NCBI GenBank assembly: GCA_030632035.1
Contig: DAOVJZ010000007.1
Span: 1-18,115, forward strand
Direction: 5' to 3'
DNA: 18,115 nucleotides
From: Granulosicoccaceae bacterium
Lineage (GTDB): Bacteria > Pseudomonadota > Gammaproteobacteria > DAOVJZ01
Positions 14,238 to 18,115 of this stretch are shown piece after piece. The notes below the pieces were generated by a model, which saw nothing but the letters and a program-made list of their open reading frames with translations, was not told the DNA's origin and made no database searches. Positions within the stretch are counted from its first letter, which is position 1; each line of letters opens with the position of its first letter. The position numbers were made by a program, and so were the translations under genes.

Positions 14238-16118
14238 ATGCCCCTGCTCACACTCACAGATATTTCTCTGGCCTATGGCCATCACCCGCTGCTGGATAAG
14301 GTTGATTTTCAGGTAGATGCGGGTGAGCGCGTGTGTCTGCTCGGGCGTAATGGTACTGGGAAATCTACCCTGTTCCGGGTGATTACCGGTGAAGCTGAGC
14401 AGGATGATGGTGAGATTTGGCGCAAGGATGCCCTGCGTATTTCTCATTTGTTACAAGAAGTCCCCGCTGATAACACTCATACCATTTATGAAGTTGTAGC
14501 ACATGGATTAGGTAAGCTGGGGGATATTCTCTCTGACTATCACAATGCCGTGCATCATGTGGGCAACAAGGAAGTACCGTTAAATGTCTTATCTGATCTG
14601 CAACATCAAATTGAGGTACAGGACGGCTGGAACCTGAACCAGAAAATTGAAACTATTTTAAGCAAACTTGATTTGCCTGAAGACAAACAACTCAAGGATT
14701 GTTCCGGCGGTGTACGCCGTCGTGTCATGTTGGCACAGGCCCTGGTTAGTGAACCAGAATTATTATTGCTCGACGAACCTACCAACCACATGGATATCTC
14801 TGCCATTACCTGGCTGGAAGAGTTTTTAATAGCCTATCAGGGTGCGCTGATCTTTATTACGCATGATCGTACTTTTCTTAAAAATGTAGCCACACGTATT
14901 ATTGAACTGGATCGAGGCAATCTCACTTCATGGCCAGGTAACTATGAACGTTATCTGGAAAAGAAAGAAGAACTACTGGCAATGGAAGAACGTACCAATG
15001 CCAAGTTTGATAAAAAACTGGCTGAACATGAAGCGTGGGTTCGTCAAGGTATCAAGGCACGTCGTACACGCAATGAAGGCAAGGTACGTCGATTAGAGGC
15101 AATGCGTAAACAGCGCAGTCAACGTATTAGCCAGCAAGGGCGAGTCAGCCTGAATGTAGAGGAAGGCGAACAGTCAGGCAAGCGTGTTGTTGATTTACAG
15201 CATATCAACTTTAAATATGATGATTCCACTATCATTAATGATTTTTCAACCAACATCATGCGTGGTGATCGTATTGGTATTATGGGTCCCAACGGTTGTG
15301 GTAAAAGTACATTATTAAAAATTATCCTTGGTGAAATCAAACCTGAAAGTGGCAAGGTAATAATGGGTACTAAACTCGAGATTGCGTATTTTGATCAACA
15401 ACGCGAGATCTTGGATTCGGAAAAAACAGTGCGTGAAAATATCAGTGAAGGCAGTGACTATGTCAATGTGCGTGGTCGCAGTCGTCATGTCATTGGTTAT
15501 CTAAAAAGTTTCTTGTTTCCGCCTGAACGCATTGATTCACCTGTTAAGATTCTTTCTGGTGGTGAACGTAACCGTTTACTACTTGCGCGTCTGTTTACCA
15601 AACCAGCCAACATGATGGTGCTTGATGAGCCCACCAATGATCTGGACGTGGATACACTGGAACTGCTGGAGGATTTACTGGAAGAATACGAAGGTACATT
15701 ATTACTGGTTAGCCATGATCGCGCCTTTCTTGATAATGTCGTCACCAGCACGATTGTGTTTGAAGGTGATGGCAAGTTTGAAGAATATGTCGGCGGCTAC
15801 GAAGACATGCTGCGTCAGCGTAAAGCCCCCATGCAAACAGAAAACAATCTAAAGATAAGAAAAAAAGAACAACCACCAGAACAACCTAAAAAATCGAAGA
15901 AAAAACTCACATACAAGGAAACCCGTGAACTGGAACAATTGCCGGGGCTAATTGAACAACTGGAAATTGAGCAAGACCAGTTACAACAACAAATCGGTAG
16001 TAGTGAATTTTATCAACAGGATAAGGACAAAATCACAGAAACACTGGCGCGCATGGAAGAAGTAAATAGAGAATTGGAAAATGCTTATAAGCGTTGGGAA
16101 TATTTAGATGCGGTGTGA
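14238..16118 (+). CDS. uup: ABC-F family ATPase Uup
   Basis: A 626-residue cytoplasmic protein with two ABC ATPase domains and no membrane segment, the ABC-F layout. Domain 1 has Walker A GRNGTGKST (36-44), signature CSGG (155-158) and Walker B LLLLDEPTNHMD (175-186). Domain 2 has Walker A GPNGCGKST (350-358), signature LSGG (439-442) and VLDEPTNDLD (461-470). The linker has AEHEAWVRQGIKARRTRNE (262-280), typical of Uup, and a Gln/Glu-rich C-terminal coiled coil (about 560-620) resembles the DNA-binding tail of Uup. ABC-F proteins act on ribosomes; Uup loss in E. coli raises transposon precise excision. An upstream in-frame ATG would add 37 residues that do not fit the family, so I start at 14238. 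No good ribosome site is visible. The first signature reads CSGG rather than LSGG. Confidence 0.95.
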   Translation: MPLLTLTDISLAYGHHPLLDKVDFQVDAGERVCLLGRNGTGKSTLFRVITGEAEQDDGEIWRKDALRISHLLQEVPADNTHTIYEVVAHGLGKLGDILSDYHNAVHHVGNKEVPLNVLSDLQHQIEVQDGWNLNQKIETILSKLDLPEDKQLKDCSGGVRRRVMLAQALVSEPELLLLDEPTNHMDISAITWLEEFLIAYQGALIFITHDRTFLKNVATRIIELDRGNLTSWPGNYERYLEKKEELLAMEERTNAKFDKKLAEHEAWVRQGIKARRTRNEGKVRRLEAMRKQRSQRISQQGRVSLNVEEGEQSGKRVVDLQHINFKYDDSTIINDFSTNIMRGDRIGIMGPNGCGKSTLLKIILGEIKPESGKVIMGTKLEIAYFDQQREILDSEKTVRENISEGSDYVNVRGRSRHVIGYLKSFLFPPERIDSPVKILSGGERNRLLLARLFTKPANMMVLDEPTNDLDVDTLELLEDLLEEYEGTLLLVSHDRAFLDNVVTSTIVFEGDGKFEEYVGGYEDMLRQRKAPMQTENNLKIRKKEQPPEQPKKSKKKLTYKETRELEQLPGLIEQLEIEQDQLQQQIGSSEFYQQDKDKITETLARMEEVNRELENAYKRWEYLDAV

Positions 16119-16155
16119 TTGTAGGTAGAAAATCATTTCTATTTAAATAATTTAT

Positions 16156-16815
16156 TTATAACAAGTCACTAAAAACAAAGCCTTCCCGTTCCACCGTATC
16201 ACCTAAAGTAATATCCACTGGTTGGCTGAACATAGGCCCTGCAAAGCAGAAACTATGAAACTCTCCATTTTCCCCACAGGGATCAACGTTATCAGGCAGG
16301 TCATTAATCAGGGATTGATTGTATTCACGCCCGGCAAAGGAAGGATCGATCTTTTTGGGATCAACACAGGTGATTTGGGCACGCAGTCCTGACTGCACCA
16401 TGGTGTTTGCCAGTTCATCAGTAGGGATCCCCCAGATGGGAAACAGTGGGGTAATGCCGGTGTCTTTCAGTCTCGATTCACGGTATGCACGAATATCTTC
16501 CAGATAGAGATCACCAAAGGCCATGTATTCAATGCCCTCGTTTTTAATCGAGGCAATAAAATCATTCATTCTGGATTCGTAGATCTCATTAGTGCATGGA
16601 TTGGGTAATGGAATAATATGTAGAGGCAGACCCACAGCCTTGGCTTGACGCTTTAATAACTCTACACGTACGGCATGCATGGCGACACGATCAAATTCTT
16701 CATTAATCGTACTGACCAGGCCGACCACTTCAATATCCGGATCTTGCCGTAATACATGCAGAGACCAGGCACTGTCCTTGCCTGAGCTCCACGATAACAG
16801 GGTGCGTTTTTTCAT
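16156..16815 (-). CDS. N-type ATP pyrophosphatase, diphthine-ammonia ligase-like
   Basis: A 219-residue protein of the MJ0570/Dph6-like family. The pyrophosphate-binding loop SSGKDSAW is at 10-17, GDLYLEDIR at 101-109, and PCGENGEFHS at 179-188, the three conserved patches. Family enzymes activate a carboxyl or similar group with ATP, releasing AMP and pyrophosphate, then add ammonia. In archaea and eukaryotes the substrate is diphthine on elongation factor 2; bacteria have no diphthamide, so the substrate here is unknown. It is convergent with uup (37 bases between stops). A hairpin occupies the bases where a ribosome site would be. Confidence 0.88.
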   Translation of the reverse strand: MKKRTLLSWSSGKDSAWSLHVLRQDPDIEVVGLVSTINEEFDRVAMHAVRVELLKRQAKAVGLPLHIIPLPNPCTNEIYESRMNDFIASIKNEGIEYMAFGDLYLEDIRAYRESRLKDTGITPLFPIWGIPTDELANTMVQSGLRAQITCVDPKKIDPSFAGREYNQSLINDLPDNVDPCGENGEFHSFCFAGPMFSQPVDITLGDTVEREGFVFSDLL

Positions 16816-16816
16816 G

Positions 16817-16831
16817 CTGGCATTATGCCAG
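16817..16831 (-). promoter_or_regulatory. Hairpin directly before the ATP pyrophosphatase start codon
   Basis: CTGGCA (16817-16822) and TGCCAG (16826-16831) form a perfect six-pair stem with a three-base loop, ending one base from the ATG (minus strand). No purine-rich ribosome site is visible beyond it. If formed in the mRNA it would restrict ribosome access, so it may limit or regulate translation. Confidence 0.4.
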
Positions 16832-16846
16832 AATCAGAAACAAGAA

Positions 16847-16874
16847 AGGCCTCCCATCAAATGATGGAAGGCCT
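16847..16874 (-). terminator. Hairpin terminator after the 81-residue membrane protein gene
   Basis: AGGCCT (16847-16852) pairs with AGGCCT (16869-16874, self-complementary) and CCATCA (16854-16859) with TGATGG (16862-16867), interrupted by one C-A mismatch, with a two-base nominal loop that opens further in practice. On the minus strand TTTCTTGTTTC follows. It lies 16 bases after the stop at 16891 and separates that gene from the pyrophosphatase gene. Confidence 0.65.
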
Positions 16875-16890
16875 GTATTTGGAAGACTTG

Positions 16891-17136
16891 TTATTTTTGG
16901 GTCTGGAGGTGAGGTGCTGTAAAGGCATCAAGAATAAAGAAGAATGCGGCGTATAGCAGTCCACCGATGGCGGTATTATTGAGAAGCACTTCAGTTTGTG
17001 TACGCACAGCCAGGTCTTCATATTGACCTGTGATAATAAAGAAGAACATTACTGCGAACAGGGTTGCTCCAAGAGCGATATTCAACCACATAAATTTGCG
17101 TACTCGCTCTGGATTGTTTTTGATAATTGTTGGCAT
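16891..17136 (-). CDS. Unknown small two-helix membrane protein behind an FNR-type promoter
   Basis: An 81-residue protein whose family I do not recognise. It starts MPTIIKNNPERVRKFMWLNI, a basic cytoplasmic-looking N terminus, then two hydrophobic helices (about 17-37 and 55-72) joined by a loop with GQYEDLAVRTQTEV, and a short polar tail. Both ends should face the cytoplasm. I start at the ATG at 17136 because GGAG lies nine bases upstream; a longer in-frame reading would begin 26 codons earlier, inside the promoter. It has a very good FNR box and -10 element before it and a terminator after it, so it looks like a stand-alone gene switched on when oxygen is low. Function is unknown; a part in anaerobic or microaerobic membrane physiology is an inference from the promoter. 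Confidence 0.75.
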   Translation of the reverse strand: MPTIIKNNPERVRKFMWLNIALGATLFAVMFFFIITGQYEDLAVRTQTEVLLNNTAIGGLLYAAFFFILDAFTAPHLQTQK

Positions 17137-17173
17137 TGCTTTTAACTCCAAACAGTCAGAAATAATGAGCTGC

Positions 17174-17214
17174 ATTATAATATGCTTATGTACTAATGAA
17201 TTGATCAAGGTCAA
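17174..17214 (-). promoter_or_regulatory. Class II-like FNR-dependent promoter
   Basis: TTGACCTTGATCAA (minus strand, 17214-17201) matches the FNR/ANR consensus at nine of ten positions, and is the best such site in the window. A perfect TATAAT lies at 17179-17174, 21 bases beyond. The site centre is about 40-41 bases before the predicted start near 17167, the position from which FNR activates class II promoters. The 5' leader would be about 30 bases and contains the GGAG ribosome site. Confidence 0.8.
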
Positions 17215-17350
17215 ATAAGTCCAAATACTAAAAATAATTAACTATATAAATCAATGAGTTAAATTTTTAACTCTATTAAGTTGCCTATATAGATGGCGAG
17301 ATGGTGCACGAGGTGGGAAAAGGCTTCCCAAAGGAAAGACTTATTGAGGA

Positions 17351-18115
17351 TTATTCCGGTTCATAGCCTAGATTGGGTGCCAGCCATCTTTCTATTTCAC
17401 TCAGGCTCATCGCCTTGCGTTTAGCGTAATCTTTAACCTGATCATCATTGATCTTGCCCAGCCCAAAGTAACTGCATTGTGGATTGGCAAAATACCAGCC
17501 TGAGACAGAGGCGGCCGGATACATGGCATGGCTTTCAGTCAGTTTCACACCAGTATTGTTTTCTGCATCGAGTAACTGCCACAGCAGTGGTTTTTCAGTG
17601 TGATCAGGACAAGCGGGATAACCTGGTGCCGGACGGACACCTTTATATTCTTCTTTGATTAACTGGTCATTACCCAGAGTTTCATTATTAGCATAACCCC
17701 AGAACTCTTTGCGTACACGTTCATGCATTTGTTCGGCAAAGGCTTCGGCTAATCTGTCTGCCAGAGCTTTGAGCATAATGGAGTGATAGTCGTCATGATC
17801 TTTTTCAAATTTTTCTACATGTCCTTCAATATCAATACCGGCAGTCACAACAAAGGCACCGACATAATCTTCCCGACCGGAATCTTTCGGAGCAACAAAG
17901 TCAGCTAGACAACGGTTGGGTTTGCCAGCCGGGCGTTCAGTTTGCTGACGCAGGTGATGTAATATCAGCTTGTTGCCATCCACCGTTGTTTCAATGTCAT
18001 CATCATTGATTTGATTGGCCGGGAAGAAACCGATCACGGCTCTGGCCTTGAGCCATTTTTCATCAACGATTTGTTTCAATAGTTTTTTTGCATCGGCCAA
18101 TAGGTTTTTAGCCTC
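17351..18115 (-). CDS. metH: Cobalamin-dependent methionine synthase MetH, C-terminal part
   Basis: The last 254 residues of MetH; the gene runs off the right edge and has no start here. It covers most of the C-terminal activation domain, which binds S-adenosylmethionine and remethylates cob(II)alamin after the cofactor is oxidised. Diagnostic stretches are EKWLKARAVIGFFPAN near the window edge, RPAPGYPACPDHTEK (the S-adenosylmethionine-binding segment, about 17591-17635), LTESHAMYPAASVSGWYF and the terminal ERWLAPNLGY. The stop at 17351 is where the family normally ends. The substrate domains, including the cobalamin-binding one, lie outside the window. Confidence 0.96.
   Translation of the reverse strand, partial: EAKNLLADAKKLLKQIVDEKWLKARAVIGFFPANQINDDDIETTVDGNKLILHHLRQQTERPAGKPNRCLADFVAPKDSGREDYVGAFVVTAGIDIEGHVEKFEKDHDDYHSIMLKALADRLAEAFAEQMHERVRKEFWGYANNETLGNDQLIKEEYKGVRPAPGYPACPDHTEKPLLWQLLDAENNTGVKLTESHAMYPAASVSGWYFANPQCSYFGLGKINDDQVKDYAKRKAMSLSEIERWLAPNLGYEPE

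Noticed and set aside
16126..16141. TAGAAA/TTTCTA hairpin between uup and the pyrophosphatase gene as a terminator
   Set aside because: The six-pair, almost all A/T stem is too weak to claim.
17314..17330. TGGGAA/TTCCCA hairpin after metH as its terminator
   Set aside because: The stem is short and no T-run follows it on the minus strand, so it is not convincing.
1..18115. CRISPR arrays, toxin-antitoxin pairs, phage or insertion-sequence remnants
   Set aside because: No regularly spaced short repeats, transposase, integrase or toxin-like gene pairs are visible; the only long-period repeat is inside the FapA-like gene.

Overview
The window looks like chromosomal DNA from a respiring, probably facultatively anaerobic or microaerophilic gammaproteobacterium with moderately AT-rich DNA. 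The evidence is a monofunctional hisB next to hisH, an oxygen-sensing FNR/ANR regulator with all four cluster cysteines, a ccoNOQP-ccoG-ccoH set with a gammaproteobacterial-type CcoP (two N-terminal membrane helices), Uup, Dtd and a cobalamin-dependent MetH. Genus cannot be given. There are no transposases, integrases, tRNA or rRNA genes, CRISPR arrays or phage genes, so this is core sequence rather than a mobile island.

Layout. 1-762 (minus): start of hisH and complete hisB, the leading end of a histidine biosynthesis run that continues off the left edge. 936-1697 (plus): fnr, divergent from hisB. 1698-2013: a 316-base gene-free stretch with two FNR-box-like sequences, a perfect TATAAT and a strong hairpin. 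2014-7172 (plus): ccoN, ccoO, ccoQ (59 aa, easily missed), ccoP, ccoG and ccoH/fixH, i.e. a cbb3 cytochrome c oxidase with two of its assembly factors. 7333-7620 (plus): a small two-helix membrane protein, overlapping tail-to-tail with dtd. 7617-11538 (minus): dtd behind a very large FapA/DUF342-family protein with five tandem ~172-residue units. 11731-12375 (minus): a DUF971 domain joined to a MoaD-like domain without the terminal Gly-Gly. 12643-13095 (plus): an RNA-recognition-motif protein with two membrane helices. 13141-14166 (minus): a small unknown soluble protein and a b561-type diheme membrane cytochrome. 14238-16118 (plus): uup, an ABC-F ATPase. 16156-17136 (minus): an N-type ATP pyrophosphatase related to diphthine-ammonia ligase, and a small membrane protein preceded by an excellent FNR box and -10 element. 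17351-18115 (minus): the C-terminal S-adenosylmethionine-binding domain of metH, cut by the right edge.

How it fits together. The theme of the left half is low-oxygen respiration: FNR senses oxygen, its likely binding sites lie before ccoN, CcoNOP is the high-affinity oxidase, and CcoG/CcoH help build it. A further FNR-type promoter about 10 kb away drives an undescribed 81-residue membrane protein. The remaining genes are housekeeping or of unknown role. I do not see one compact new multi-gene system. The best leads are individual: the five-unit FapA relative, the Gly-Gly-less MoaD fusion, the membrane-tethered RRM protein, the FNR-controlled small protein, and a possible short FNR-controlled transcript upstream of ccoN.
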